Shown: positions 31,959 to 41,753, numbered from the stretch's first letter. The stretch: 47,187 nucleotides of DNA from an uncultured Collinsella sp. (GCA_902494245.1 CABUSR010000014.1:1-47187); one strand, 5' to 3'. Made by a program: numbers and translations. The notes: a model not told the origin generated them from the letters alone.

Positions 31959-34412
31959 CTAGCCGCGGACCTCGCCGTTTACGCCCTTGCACACCTTGGT
32001 AACAATCTTCTGGTGCGCCTTTTCGACCTCTTCGCTGGTAAGCGTGTGGTCGTCGGAGCGATACGTAAGCGCAAAGGCCATGGACTTCTTGCCCTTGCCG
32101 ATACGGACCGGATCGCGGTAGACATCGAACAGGCGCACGCCCTCGAGCAGTTTGCCGCCGGCGCTCGTAATACGACGCTCAAGATCCTCGCAGGTCACAG
32201 TGTTGTCGACCACGATAGCAAGGTCGTGCTCAACGGCCGGGTACTGCGAGAACTCACGGTAGTTCTCCTGGTTGCGGGCGCCCTTGATCAGCTTGTCCAG
32301 GTCGAGCTCAAAGGCAACGACGACCTCGTCAATGCCCATAGCCTCGCGTGCCTCGGGGTGGATCTCGCCAACCCAGCCCAGCACGGTACCGCCCGAGAGC
32401 ACCTCGGCAGCACGACCCGGTTGCAGGAAGGCATAGCTCTCGCCCTCGACGGGACGGAAGCGAACCTTCTCGATGCGCAGCTGGGCAAGCAGCTCCTCAA
32501 CGATGCCCTTGCCAAAGAAGAAACGCAGCTTACGGTACTTCATGTTCCAAGACTGCTCGCTCCACTGGCCCGAAAGCACGCCCGCCACGGACTTGGTCTC
32601 CTTGGGCAGACTGGCGTTCTCGCGACCGTGGAACAGGCTGCCGACCTCGTACAGATGCACGTTGGGCGTACCGTGGGCCTCGTTGTAGGCCACGGACTGC
32701 AGCAAGCCCGGAAGCAGCGAGCGACGCATCTCGGTCTGCTCGGCGACCAACGGGTTCATGAGCACCACGGGGCAACCGCGGCCCTCGGTGGACATGCCGA
32801 TCTTCTCCAGGTCGCCCGGGGCGGCAAAGCCAAAGGTCGTGGTCTCGTTGAGGCCGCAGGCGCGCAGGATCTCGCCGACCTTACGAGTGAGCTTCTGCTC
32901 GCGGGTCAGACCGCCGATGTGGTTCTTGGCAGCCGGAATGGTCGCCGTGACGCGGCCCATGCCCCATAGGCGCAGGACCTCCTCGATCAGGTCGATCTCA
33001 CGCGGCAGGTCGGGACGGAAGCTCGGCGGCGTGACCATAAAGTCCTCGCCGTCGCGCTCGACGGTGCAGCCCAGGCGGGTGAGCGAGCGCTCGATAAAGT
33101 CGGGCTCGATGTCGGCACCGCAGATGGCGTGCACGCGGGCCAGGCGCAGCTTGATGCTGTCGATGGTCTTGGGCGCGGGGAACACGTCCACATAGCCGGG
33201 AGCGACCTCGCCGCCGGCGATCTCCTCAATCAGCGCGCAGGTAACGTTGGCAACATCCACGCAGCCGGTCTCGTCAACCTGGCGCTCAAAGCGAATGGAG
33301 GCGTCGGAGATCAGCGAAAGGTCGCGGCTGGTGTGCGAGGTGCGGCCGGCGTTGAAGCAGGCACTCTCGACCATCACGTCAACGGTATCGTCCTCGATCT
33401 CGGAATCCATGCCACCCATAACGCCGGCCAACGCCACGGGGCGCTCGCCGTCGGTGATGAGGCCCATGCCGGCGTCGAGCACGCGCTCCTCGCCGTCGAG
33501 CGTCGTGAACTTCTCGTCCTGCTGGGCGGCACGAACCACCACACGACGGTGGCCATCGCGCTCGGCAAAGGTGTCCAGGTCAAAGGCGTGCAGCGGCTGA
33601 CCGGTGAGCATCATCACGTAGTTGGTGATGTCGACGATGTTGTTGTGCGGGCGCACGCCCAGGGCGTTGAGGCGCTTGACCACCCAGTCTGGCGACGGGC
33701 CGACCTTGACGTTACGCACGATGCGGGCAACGTAGCGGTCGCACAGGCCCTCGTCGGCAATCTCGACGGAAAGCTCGTCGTCGGTCGCGCGGCCGGTCTC
33801 GGCCTTGATGGCGGGCAGCTCAACGTGGAAATCGCGGTCGAAGATGGCGCCGGTCTCGCGGGCCATGCCGATCATGGACAGGCAATCGGGACGGTTGGGC
33901 GTGATCTCGCAGTCGAGCACGGTGTCGCTCGAGCCCACATACTCGGCAAACGGCATGCCGCAGGGCGTATCCTCGGGCAGGATCATAATGCCGGAGTGGT
34001 CGCCGCCCAGACCGAGCTCGCGCGCGGAGCAGTTCATGCCCATGGACACGACGCCGCGAAGCTTGCTCTTCTTGATCTTGACGTCGCCGGGAAGCACGGC
34101 GCCGATCATTGCCGTGACGATGTGGTCGCCGGCCTCGAAGTTCTGCGCGCCGCAGACGATCTGCAACGGAGCGGGGTTGCCGTCGGCGTCGAGGTTCTTG
34201 TCACCCACGTCGACCGAGCACACATACATGTGGTCGCTATCGGGGTGCGGGGCCTTGGTGAGCACCTTGGCAGTCACCACGTGGTCGAAGGACTCGCCCA
34301 CGGTGTCGATCGCCTCGACCTCGGTGCCGGTACGGATATATTCGTCCGAAAGGGTCTTGGGATCCTCCGGAATATCGATCATGGTCTTGAGCCAGTCGTA
34401 AGAAACACGCAT
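31959..34412 (-). CDS. pheT: Phenylalanine--tRNA ligase beta subunit
   Basis: An 817-aa subunit. Domains in order: N-terminal MRVSYDWLKTMIDIP, an EMAP/tRNA-binding OB fold (about 40-155, APHPDSDHMYVC), the B3/B4 editing domain (CEITPNRPDCLSMIGMARE, then the 220-390 region), the B5 domain, a catalytic-like core and a C-terminal FDX-ACB domain (AVEHDLAIVVDNTV...) that binds the anticodon stem. Length is typical. It lies 184 bp downstream of pheS on the same strand, a wide gap for this pair, with no terminator seen between them. Confidence 0.97.
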   Translation of the reverse strand: MRVSYDWLKTMIDIPEDPKTLSDEYIRTGTEVEAIDTVGESFDHVVTAKVLTKAPHPDSDHMYVCSVDVGDKNLDADGNPAPLQIVCGAQNFEAGDHIVTAMIGAVLPGDVKIKKSKLRGVVSMGMNCSARELGLGGDHSGIMILPEDTPCGMPFAEYVGSSDTVLDCEITPNRPDCLSMIGMARETGAIFDRDFHVELPAIKAETGRATDDELSVEIADEGLCDRYVARIVRNVKVGPSPDWVVKRLNALGVRPHNNIVDITNYVMMLTGQPLHAFDLDTFAERDGHRRVVVRAAQQDEKFTTLDGEERVLDAGMGLITDGERPVALAGVMGGMDSEIEDDTVDVMVESACFNAGRTSHTSRDLSLISDASIRFERQVDETGCVDVANVTCALIEEIAGGEVAPGYVDVFPAPKTIDSIKLRLARVHAICGADIEPDFIERSLTRLGCTVERDGEDFMVTPPSFRPDLPREIDLIEEVLRLWGMGRVTATIPAAKNHIGGLTREQKLTRKVGEILRACGLNETTTFGFAAPGDLEKIGMSTEGRGCPVVLMNPLVAEQTEMRRSLLPGLLQSVAYNEAHGTPNVHLYEVGSLFHGRENASLPKETKSVAGVLSGQWSEQSWNMKYRKLRFFFGKGIVEELLAQLRIEKVRFRPVEGESYAFLQPGRAAEVLSGGTVLGWVGEIHPEAREAMGIDEVVVAFELDLDKLIKGARNQENYREFSQYPAVEHDLAIVVDNTVTCEDLERRITSAGGKLLEGVRLFDVYRDPVRIGKGKKSMAFALTYRSDDHTLTSEEVEKAHQKIVTKVCKGVNGEVRG

Positions 34413-34596
34413 CTAGCTCTCCTTTCACACTGAAAGCCTGCGAAGATATGCAGGTGGAAACTTCAACTTTGTGAACATTCCTTACAAAGCGAGGGTTGTC
34501 CAAGTGCGGCAGATCGGCCCGAAAGAGGAGCGCCGCGTACTTTGGTACGCAAGCGACGAATGAGCGCCGAGGTGCCGTGCTTGGGCAAGCCGCAGC

Positions 34597-35673
34597 CTAA
34601 AATTGGTTCAGGAAGCGCATATCGCCTGTCATGAGCGTGCGCAGGTCGGGCAGGTCGTAGCGCAGTGCCGCGACGCGCTCGGCGCCAATACCAAAGGCAA
34701 AGCCGGTGTACTTCTCGGGGTCGATGCCGCAGTTGATCAGGACGTTGGGGTCGACCATGCCGCAGCCCAGGATCTCGATCCAGCCGCTGTGCTTGCAGAA
34801 GTTGCAGCCCTTGCCGCCGCACACGTGGCAGCTCACGTCCACCTCGCAGGAAGGCTCGGTGAAGGGGAAGAAATGCGGGCGATAACGCGTCTTGCGGTCC
34901 TCGCCAAACATGCACTTAACAAAGTAGTCGAGCGTGCCCTTAAGATCGCCAAAGGTGATGCCCTCGTCGACGACCAGGCCTTCGATCTGGTTGAACTGCG
35001 GCAGGTGGCAGGCGTCGGCCGTGTCGGGACGATAGACGGTGCCCGGGCAGATCATGTAGATGGGCGGCTTTTGCGACTCCATGGTGTGGATTTGCACGCC
35101 CGAGGTCTGGGTGCGCAGCAGCACGTCGGACTCGCCGTGGGCATGAGCCTCGGGGTGCGCGACGCTGCCGGGGTTGTTGTCGACCACGTAGAAGGTATCG
35201 CGGGCCGAACGGCTCGGGTGATCCATGGGGGCGTTGAGCGCGGTGAAGTTGTAGTAGGAGGTGTCGACCATGGGGCCGGACTCGACGGTGTAGCCGATGC
35301 CGCAGAAGATGTCCTCGGCCTCCTCGATGATCTGCTTGATCAGGTGCTGGTGGCCGATCTGCGGACGGATGCCCGGCAGCGTGATGTCGACGGCATCGTG
35401 CTCGAGTGCGTGTTTGAGGGCGGCGGCCTTCATCTCGGTGGTGCGCTCGTCGAGCATGCCCTCGATCAGCTGGCGCATCTCGTTGGCGCGCTTGCCCATC
35501 ACGGGACGATCCTCGGGGGCGAGCTTGCCCATCATGCGCATCAGGCCGGTGATGCGGCCCTTGCGACCGAGCAGCTCAACGCGTGCAGCCTCGAGCTTGG
35601 CGGCGTCGTCGGCGCCTGCAACGAGCTCCTTGGCCTCTTCCTCGAGTTTGACCAGATCATCAATCAGACTCAT
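34597..35673 (-). CDS. pheS: Phenylalanine--tRNA ligase alpha subunit
   Basis: A 358-aa class II catalytic subunit of the (alpha-beta)2 enzyme. An N-terminal coiled coil (to ~85) precedes the catalytic domain with GYTVESGPMVDTSYYNFTALN, HTMESQKPP, and FFPFTEPSCEVDVSC(H)VCGGKGCNFCKHSGW, which includes a cysteine cluster. Motif 3 is GIGAERVAALRYDLPDLR. ATG at 35673 (AAAGGGAA upstream) is chosen; the upstream frame runs into the T-box leader. The 184-bp pheS-pheT spacer holds a GCGTAC/GTACGC hairpin (34535-34550) and a GCTTG/CAAGC palindrome but no terminator. Confidence 0.96.
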   Translation of the reverse strand: MSLIDDLVKLEEEAKELVAGADDAAKLEAARVELLGRKGRITGLMRMMGKLAPEDRPVMGKRANEMRQLIEGMLDERTTEMKAAALKHALEHDAVDITLPGIRPQIGHQHLIKQIIEEAEDIFCGIGYTVESGPMVDTSYYNFTALNAPMDHPSRSARDTFYVVDNNPGSVAHPEAHAHGESDVLLRTQTSGVQIHTMESQKPPIYMICPGTVYRPDTADACHLPQFNQIEGLVVDEGITFGDLKGTLDYFVKCMFGEDRKTRYRPHFFPFTEPSCEVDVSCHVCGGKGCNFCKHSGWIEILGCGMVDPNVLINCGIDPEKYTGFAFGIGAERVAALRYDLPDLRTLMTGDMRFLNQF

Positions 35674-35756
35674 GTCTTCCCTTTCGTCTCTCGCGTATCC
35701 GCGCTCCGGGGCGGCTGACGCCGCCCGATGCTGCGGATGCGCGGCCCGGTTCGGTA

Positions 35757-36035
35757 ACAAAAAACCGTCCTCGGGCATGTGCATTGCCCAAGGACGGTTG
35801 AATTCCGCGGTACCACCTTGTTTGACCCGGCGGATGTCTGGCCCGCCGCGCCCACTCTGTGCCTCTTGTCGCGAGGCTCACGGCTTCCCTACTGAGGCTT
35901 TGCTGCACTGGACGCGCGCCCGTTGAGGTCGCTGCTCGGGAGTGAACGCTTGGCCCTTGCCACCGCAGGAAGGCTTACAGCCCATGACCTTCCCTCTCTT
36001 GCCGGCGACGCGGCGGGCAAAACCCTCTCCGTCAA
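35757..36035 (-). promoter_or_regulatory. Phe-specific T-box leader of pheS(T)
   Basis: The T-box core GGTGGTACCGCGG is at 35805-35817 (minus). It is followed by a terminator hairpin (35763-35799, ACCGTCC...GGACGGT) with a TTTTTTG run; antiterminator and terminator overlap. Stem I lies near 35940-36035 with the TAAGCC element; a candidate specifier codon TTC (35944-35946) sits in GCGTTCACTCC. Uncharged tRNA-Phe would stabilise the antiterminator and raise pheST expression. The rest of the gene-free stretch 35674-36175 holds only the divergent start of the M32 gene and no other feature. Confidence 0.92.
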
Positions 36036-36175
36036 CGCATTGGGCTATAGGATAACACATTCTACGTATGCATCGCCGCGTTCCGTTTTGTTCGCGCTGG
36101 GTACAAGGCAGGTAGCTGTGCAAACTGGCCGTGCACCCGTCTGCGGCGCTCGGCCTGCGAGATTAAGGATACGGT

Positions 36176-37759
36176 ATGGGAAAGAAACTCGATAAGAAGG
36201 CCAAGGCCGCCGTGGCAAAGGCTGCCAAGGGCGTCAAGGTTGCTAAAGTCGACAAAGCCGTCAAAAAGTTCCGCAAACTCGAGGGCAAGCTGTGGACTCG
36301 CGAGTACCTGCTCAAGATTGCCGAGTTCGATGGAGCGACGATTGCTCCTGCCAACGGTGCTGCCGCCCGTGCCGACGCCATGGGCACGCTTGCCGGCGAG
36401 CATCACAAGCTGCTGACCAGCGAGAAGTCCGTTGAGCTCGTACGCTCGTTAGCGCGCGAGACCGTCGCCGGCGGCAAAATCGACGACCCGCAGCTGCTCG
36501 ACGAGATCCGTGTGCTCGGTCGCGACCAACGCGAGGCAAGCGTCATCCCCACCGAGGAGGCCGAGGCCTGGACCAGGCTCACCTGCGAGGCCGATGCCGT
36601 GTGGCACAAGGCCAAGACGGCCAATGACTGGGCAAGCTTTGAGCCCTATGTGGATAGAATCGTCGCCCAACTTAAGCATCAGGCCGAGCTCATGGACCCC
36701 AAGCGCGACCCCTACGATGTTTGGCTCGACCAGTACGAGCGCGGCCTTTCCGCCAAGAGCTTCGATGCGTTTTGCGATGAGGTCAAGGCGACGGTCGTGC
36801 CGCTCGTGCACGCCATCGGCGAGCGCAGCCAGCAGCCCGATGCCGACTTTTTGCACGCCCGCGTGCCCGAGGCCGCCCAGCGCGCCATGAGCTTCGACCT
36901 TATGAAGCTTGTCGGCCTGAACCTGGACGACACCACGCTTGCCTTTACCGAGCACCCGTTTAGCGAGGGCTTTGCCGTGGGTGACGCGCGCATCGCCACG
37001 CACATCTATGAGGACGACTGCATCTCCAACGTCTACAGCATCATCCACGAGGCCGGTCACACCATGTACGAGCTGGGCGTGAACCCCGCCTATGCGCGCA
37101 CCTGTCTGGAGGGCGGCACCTCCATGGGCATCCACGAGAGCCAGAGCCGCTTTTTCGAGAACACCGTGGGTCGCAGTCGCGCCTTTATGGGACCGCTGCT
37201 CGAGGTACTGCGCCGTCACGCGCCCGAGGTTTACGGCAGCGTGGACGAAGACACGCTCTACCGCGCCGTGAACATCGCGCAGCCGTCGCTGATCCGTACC
37301 GAGGCCGACGAGCTCACCTACCCGCTGCATATTATGGTGCGCTACCAGATTGAGCGCATGCTGTTTGCCGGCGAGGCCACGGCCAAGGACATCCCCGCGC
37401 TTTGGAACCGCTTTATGGACGAGTACCTTGGCATTCCCGTTCCCGACGACACGCGCGGCTGCCTGCAGGATACGCACTGGAGCGGCGGCTCGTTTGGTTA
37501 CTTCCCCACGTATGCGCTGGGCAGCGCCTACGATGCCATGTTTGTGCCGGCCATGTGCCGCGACGGTGTCGACCTCAACAGCGCCTGTGCGAGCGGCGAT
37601 TTGGCGCCCGTCCGCGCCTGGCTGGGCGAGCACATTTGGCAGTGGGGCCGCGCCAAGGACGCGCCGGAGCTCATCAAGGGCGCGTGCGGCATGGCGTTCG
37701 ATGCCCACTACTACTGCAGCTACCTGCAGGACAAGTTCACCACGCTCTACGAGCTGTAA
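36176..37759 (+). CDS. M32 family metallocarboxypeptidase
   Basis: A 527-aa cytosolic zinc carboxypeptidase. The catalytic HEAGH motif is at residues 291-295 (SIIHEAGHTMYE), with the third ligand in GIHESQSRFFEN ~35 residues on. The conserved IRTEADELTYPLHI follows. The N-terminal ~35 residues are Lys/Ala-rich (KKAKAAVAKAAKGVKVAK), an extension not needed for the fold. AAGGAT is upstream of the ATG. Monocistronic, divergent from the pheS T-box and convergent with glmM. Confidence 0.94.
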   Translation: MGKKLDKKAKAAVAKAAKGVKVAKVDKAVKKFRKLEGKLWTREYLLKIAEFDGATIAPANGAAARADAMGTLAGEHHKLLTSEKSVELVRSLARETVAGGKIDDPQLLDEIRVLGRDQREASVIPTEEAEAWTRLTCEADAVWHKAKTANDWASFEPYVDRIVAQLKHQAELMDPKRDPYDVWLDQYERGLSAKSFDAFCDEVKATVVPLVHAIGERSQQPDADFLHARVPEAAQRAMSFDLMKLVGLNLDDTTLAFTEHPFSEGFAVGDARIATHIYEDDCISNVYSIIHEAGHTMYELGVNPAYARTCLEGGTSMGIHESQSRFFENTVGRSRAFMGPLLEVLRRHAPEVYGSVDEDTLYRAVNIAQPSLIRTEADELTYPLHIMVRYQIERMLFAGEATAKDIPALWNRFMDEYLGIPVPDDTRGCLQDTHWSGGSFGYFPTYALGSAYDAMFVPAMCRDGVDLNSACASGDLAPVRAWLGEHIWQWGRAKDAPELIKGACGMAFDAHYYCSYLQDKFTTLYEL

Positions 37760-37781
37760 GGCATAACCGACACGCCAACGC

Positions 37782-37823
37782 AAAGGGGACGCCGCGGAAC
37801 CAATCCGCAGCGTCCCCTTTTTT
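37782..37823 (+). terminator. Terminator of the M32 gene
   Basis: AAAGGGGACGC/GCGTCCCCTTT hairpin (37782-37792 with 37810-37820) followed by TTTTTT. Confidence 0.9.
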
Positions 37824-37886
37824 CACCCAATAACTAGGTACCCAATGACTAGTTCGTTGACGCTAATGTCTTGGCAACGTCAGCGA

Positions 37887-37985
37887 AAACGGCCCCAAGC
37901 GAGCAAGGTGACGTGAAATGAAAGGGCGCTGACCTTCTGGTCGCGCCCTTGAAATTGAACGTCAGATTGCCGCTTGGGGCCGTTT
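37887..37985. repeat. Nested ~100-bp inverted repeat between convergent genes
   Basis: Outer arms 37887-37901 and 37971-37985 are perfect over 15 bp. Inside, TGACGT/ACGTCA (37909-37914/37959-37964) and AAGGGCGC/GCGCCCTT (37922-37929/37943-37950) with a GACC/GGTC apex continue the pairing. The whole region can form one long cruciform or hairpin. Confidence 0.75.
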
Positions 37986-37997
37986 GCAGCGTCGAGC

Positions 37998-38027
37998 AGC
38001 TACGCGGTTTGGTAAAACCGCGTAGCT
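37998..38027. terminator. Hairpin at the glmM stop codon
   Basis: A perfect 13-bp stem (37998-38010 with 38015-38027) and a 4-nt loop, overlapping the glmM stop. No strong T-run follows, so termination efficiency is uncertain. Confidence 0.55.
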
Positions 38028-39357
38028 ATAAAGCCTCGAGCGCGTTGGCGATGCGCTTCATGGCGGCATCGGCGGATGCTTGGTCGGGCGCCTCGGCCAG
38101 CACGCGGATAACCGACTCGGTTCCGCTCTTGCGCACGAGCACGCGGCCCTCGCCTGCCAGCGCAGCCTCGGCCTCGGCGATGGCGTTCTGCACGCCCATA
38201 TTCTCGAGCGCGGCGTCCTTGTCCGCCACGTGCACGGCCACCTGCGCCTGCGGCAGCAGCTTGCACGGAGCCGTGAGCTGCGAGAGCGTCTCGCGCTCGG
38301 CACGAATCACTTCCATCACGCGCAGCGAGGTCATAATGCCGTCGCCCGTGCGCTCGATATCGCCAAAGATCGTATGGCCCGTCTGCTCGCCGCCCAGGCT
38401 GTAGCCGCCCTCGCGCATCTTGGCATACACGTGACGGTCGCCCACGCCGCTGGTCACGGCGCTCAGACCGGCAAGCTCCAGCGACTTGACCAGGCCAAAG
38501 TTGCTGGCAATCGTCGGCACCACGGTACCGCCCGAGAGTCGCCCGTGCTTGTTCAGATACACGCCGCACACGTACAGGATCTGGTCGCCGTCGACCACGC
38601 GCCCGCGCTCATCCACGGCCAGGCAGCGGTCGGCATCGCCGTCGTAGGCAAAGCCCACGTCCAGGCCCTGCTCCACCACATGGCGCTGCAGACGCTCCAT
38701 ATGCGTGGAGCCGCAGTCGACGTTGATGTTAAAGCCATCGGGCGCGGCGTTGATCACGCGCACGTCGGCGCCCAGCGCGTCGAACACCGGCTTGGCCACC
38801 GAGGAAGCCGAGCCGTTGGCGCAGTCGATACCGATCTTGACGCCCTGCAGCGAAAAGTTCGCACTTGCAATGAGCGAAGCAATGTAGCGGTTGCGGCCCT
38901 GCATGTAGTCCACCGTGGCACCAATGTGGTTGCCCGTGGCCAGCGGCACCTCGCTCTTGCCATCGATGTAGTCCTCGATGAGCTCCAGTACGTCCTCGTC
39001 CATCTTAAAGCCGTCGCTGTTGACGAGCTTAATGCCGTTATCGCAAAACGGGTTGTGGCTCGCGCTGATCATGATGCCGCAATCGAAGCAGCCTTCCACG
39101 GTCTGGTGCGCTACGCCCGGCGTGGGGATCACGTGCAGCATATAGGCGTCCGCACCGCTCGCGACCAGGCCGCTCACCAGCGCCGCCTCGAACATATAAC
39201 TCGAGCGACGTGTGTCCTTGCCCACGATAACGCGCGCCTTAGCACTGCGGTTGGCGCCGTAATACCAGCCCACAAAACGGCCAATCTTATAAGCGTGCTC
39301 TACCGTCAGCCCAACGTTGGCCTCACCGCGAAAGCCGTCGGTGCCAAAGTACTTCAT
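38026..39357 (-). CDS. glmM: Phosphoglucosamine mutase
   Basis: A 443-aa enzyme converting glucosamine-6-phosphate to glucosamine-1-phosphate for peptidoglycan and UDP-GlcNAc. The phosphoserine motif MISASHNP (S100), the metal-binding DGDADR and the C-terminal RKSGTES phosphate-binding loop are present, and the N-terminus KYFGTDGFRG is diagnostic of GlmM rather than a generic phosphomannomutase. AAGGAG lies 5-6 nt before the ATG. Monocistronic, convergent with the M32 gene. Confidence 0.96.
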   Translation of the reverse strand: MKYFGTDGFRGEANVGLTVEHAYKIGRFVGWYYGANRSAKARVIVGKDTRRSSYMFEAALVSGLVASGADAYMLHVIPTPGVAHQTVEGCFDCGIMISASHNPFCDNGIKLVNSDGFKMDEDVLELIEDYIDGKSEVPLATGNHIGATVDYMQGRNRYIASLIASANFSLQGVKIGIDCANGSASSVAKPVFDALGADVRVINAAPDGFNINVDCGSTHMERLQRHVVEQGLDVGFAYDGDADRCLAVDERGRVVDGDQILYVCGVYLNKHGRLSGGTVVPTIASNFGLVKSLELAGLSAVTSGVGDRHVYAKMREGGYSLGGEQTGHTIFGDIERTGDGIMTSLRVMEVIRAERETLSQLTAPCKLLPQAQVAVHVADKDAALENMGVQNAIAEAEAALAGEGRVLVRKSGTESVIRVLAEAPDQASADAAMKRIANALEAL

Positions 39358-39370
39358 GCGCTCTCCTTAC

Positions 39371-39403
39371 AAAATAGGGGCGAACAGATTGCCTGTCCGC
39401 CCC
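39371..39403 (-). terminator. Terminator of the DUF4012 gene
   Basis: GGGGCGGACAG/CTGTTCGCCCC stem (minus) followed by TATTTTG, between the DUF4012 stop and the glmM start. Confidence 0.75.
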
Positions 39404-39440
39404 AAAATGGTACTCGATTATCTGCGCTACCAGAAAAACC

Positions 39441-41753
39441 CTACGCCGACGCGCTGTCGCGAGCCGCCTGGCATGTAGGAGTCTGACGCAGCGTAAGCGG
39501 CTTGTCCCCCACCTCGGCCGACGTGGTCAGCGTATACGTGATCGTCGTCGTCTCGCCAGCATGCAGGTCAACGGTGCCCGAATAGAAGGGGATTCCATGC
39601 CACGTAGCGGCGCCAAGACCAAACTGGGTGCCCTCGACGGTCAGATCAGTAATGTTGCCGCCCGTCGGGGCAAACAACGAGACATTCAGACGCTCGTCGT
39701 CACGCGCGGCATCGGGTGCGCTCGCCGCAACGTAGTCGGGCAGCTTGCCAGCCTCCTCCTGCGTCATGATGTTCGTCAGGGTAACGGTGATGCGATAGGA
39801 GCACGTGCCGTCACCGTTCTTGATGCCCTGGCCAATCTGCGTATCGGCGTTCAGGTACCAGTCGAGCTTGGAGAAGCTCAGGTTGTTAAAGTAAACGCCG
39901 GCAACAGGATCGGCACTCGGGTCATCCGGATCGGGCAGCGAAGCGTCAATGCCCGTCTCTTTGATGGCATTCTGCTCATCATCGTTTCTCATCCACGCGA
40001 TCAGGCGGCCCTCTTCGGCACCGCGCTCAACGGCGCTGACAAGCTTCGTAACATCGACATCGCCGATACCGCCAAGGATCTTGTCGAAGGCAGCGCTGGC
40101 GACGGATGCAAAGATGCCGTCAGACTCCTCGACCGGATAGTTCCAGTACACATCGTGCATGAGAACCTTTGCGGCGTTGGTGCCGTCGACAACCGTTCCG
40201 TCGGGCAGCGAGACATTACCGACCAGGCCCAGCAGATACTGCAGGAACACCGGGTCGATACCGATGACGCCATCAACGTCCTGTCCATACTGGGACTTCC
40301 ACAGCGCGGCGACACGCTGCGAGTTGCGGGGCCAATCAGGCGAATAGGTATTGCCCGAGTTGTACAGGTTACTGTGGTTGCCGAACAGCGCCTCATCCTC
40401 TTCGTCGACGCTCTCGACTGCCTCATCCTCGCTGAGTCCAATGCGGGGAACAAACTCGCCAATCGACATCTGGCCGTCAGTGACCGAAATCAGGCCCTGC
40501 GAACCGCCAAAGCCGCCGCAAGCACGAATCTCGACGTTGTTCATGGCGTACATAAGGTAGTTGCGCGTCTGGCCGTTGGCGCCGAGCATCTGGGGAAGGA
40601 CGGGGGCGACCTTCTCCGCCGCGTCAACCGCACCGTTGAGGGTGGCAAAGCCGTCCTTGGCCTTATCGACCAGCTCGGTCACCTGAGAAATATGAGTATC
40701 GCCAATGCCCTGGATCTTCTCGTTGGCGCTCTTGAACACCTTCGAGCTGCTGGAAAGCGAATCGGCGACCGCCTGCAGCGCGGACACGTTAATCATGCCG
40801 TCCTGGAACAGTTTGCCGGGCGTAGCCTGCGAGAGGTTGTCGGCCATGGGAACCAGCGCATTGCTCGAGACATCGGACAGGGCGTCAATCATGGTGCGGG
40901 CCGCATTGATATCGCTGCCATACACCGGGATAAACGAAGCCGCCGTCCACAGCGGGCTCGAGGTCTCCGCCTTCATGCTGTCGCAGAGCTCATCGATCTT
41001 TTTCGCGTCGTCAGGCAGCGTCGAAAAATCGCCCGACGTGACCTTGTCCTTAAGGCCACCGACGATCTCGACAGCCTCCTTCGCTTCGCTCTTTACGGTC
41101 TTTGCCGAGTTAAGCAGCATAAAGCCGCTTGCGCCAAGCGCAACGAGAAGCACCGCGACTACAGCGGCAATAATGGCGCCGGTGTGACGCTTTTTGCGCT
41201 CGCCCTTGCGATGGCGATGACGGACCAGACCGTCAGAGGTCGAACTCGACGAAGCGTCGCTACCGTAGTTCAAGCCAAAATCGTAATAATCTTCCTTGGA
41301 ACCCGAGCCCGCAAACTCGGCACCGCTATCATCCAGGCGGGCGAACGTGCCAGTCTCGGAGGCGCCGGTGTAAATCGTGCCAAGGTTACCCGTAAGCCCC
41401 GCGCCACCGGCAGAAGGAGTATTGTTGGCGGCCTTGCCGGCATTAACGTTGCCGGCAGCATTCGCGGCGTTGGCAGCACCTGCGTTGTTCGCAGGCACCG
41501 AAGGAGCCCCGCTCGGCTGCGACGCGGAGGTTGCACCGCCCGCAAAGACATTCCCTTTTGCACGGCCGGTCTTTTTTGCCTTTTGAGACTGCTCGTACAG
41601 AGCGGTAAACATCGCCGTCTCGCCCGGGGACACGCGCTTACCGGAACCGCCCTGCCCAGCGCCGCCCGGCGTGCCGGCCTTACCAGCCCCGTTCGGACGC
41701 GGCGGAACTGCAGGACGGCCGCTATCGCTGCCCTTAAAGTGATTACCAGCCAT
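39441..41753 (-). CDS. DUF4012 membrane-anchored envelope protein
   Basis: A 770-aa protein. The N-terminal ~190 residues are Gly/Ala/Asn/Pro-rich and disordered, ending in a basic RHRHRKGERKKRH stretch; one membrane helix follows (about 192-214). The rest is an extracytoplasmic DUF4012 domain with conserved NNVEIRACGGFGGSQGLI and a repeat-free C-terminal beta-rich part. DUF4012 proteins are common in Gram-positive envelope and polysaccharide loci, but the activity is unknown. ATG at 41753 has GAGG upstream. It stands alone with its own terminator. Confidence 0.85.
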   Translation of the reverse strand: MAGNHFKGSDSGRPAVPPRPNGAGKAGTPGGAGQGGSGKRVSPGETAMFTALYEQSQKAKKTGRAKGNVFAGGATSASQPSGAPSVPANNAGAANAANAAGNVNAGKAANNTPSAGGAGLTGNLGTIYTGASETGTFARLDDSGAEFAGSGSKEDYYDFGLNYGSDASSSSTSDGLVRHRHRKGERKKRHTGAIIAAVVAVLLVALGASGFMLLNSAKTVKSEAKEAVEIVGGLKDKVTSGDFSTLPDDAKKIDELCDSMKAETSSPLWTAASFIPVYGSDINAARTMIDALSDVSSNALVPMADNLSQATPGKLFQDGMINVSALQAVADSLSSSSKVFKSANEKIQGIGDTHISQVTELVDKAKDGFATLNGAVDAAEKVAPVLPQMLGANGQTRNYLMYAMNNVEIRACGGFGGSQGLISVTDGQMSIGEFVPRIGLSEDEAVESVDEEDEALFGNHSNLYNSGNTYSPDWPRNSQRVAALWKSQYGQDVDGVIGIDPVFLQYLLGLVGNVSLPDGTVVDGTNAAKVLMHDVYWNYPVEESDGIFASVASAAFDKILGGIGDVDVTKLVSAVERGAEEGRLIAWMRNDDEQNAIKETGIDASLPDPDDPSADPVAGVYFNNLSFSKLDWYLNADTQIGQGIKNGDGTCSYRITVTLTNIMTQEEAGKLPDYVAASAPDAARDDERLNVSLFAPTGGNITDLTVEGTQFGLGAATWHGIPFYSGTVDLHAGETTTITYTLTTSAEVGDKPLTLRQTPTCQAARDSASA

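Noticed and set aside
35674..35784. Longer pheS start at 35784
   Set aside because: The extension runs through the T-box terminator; ATG 35673 has a proper RBS and gives the family N-terminus.
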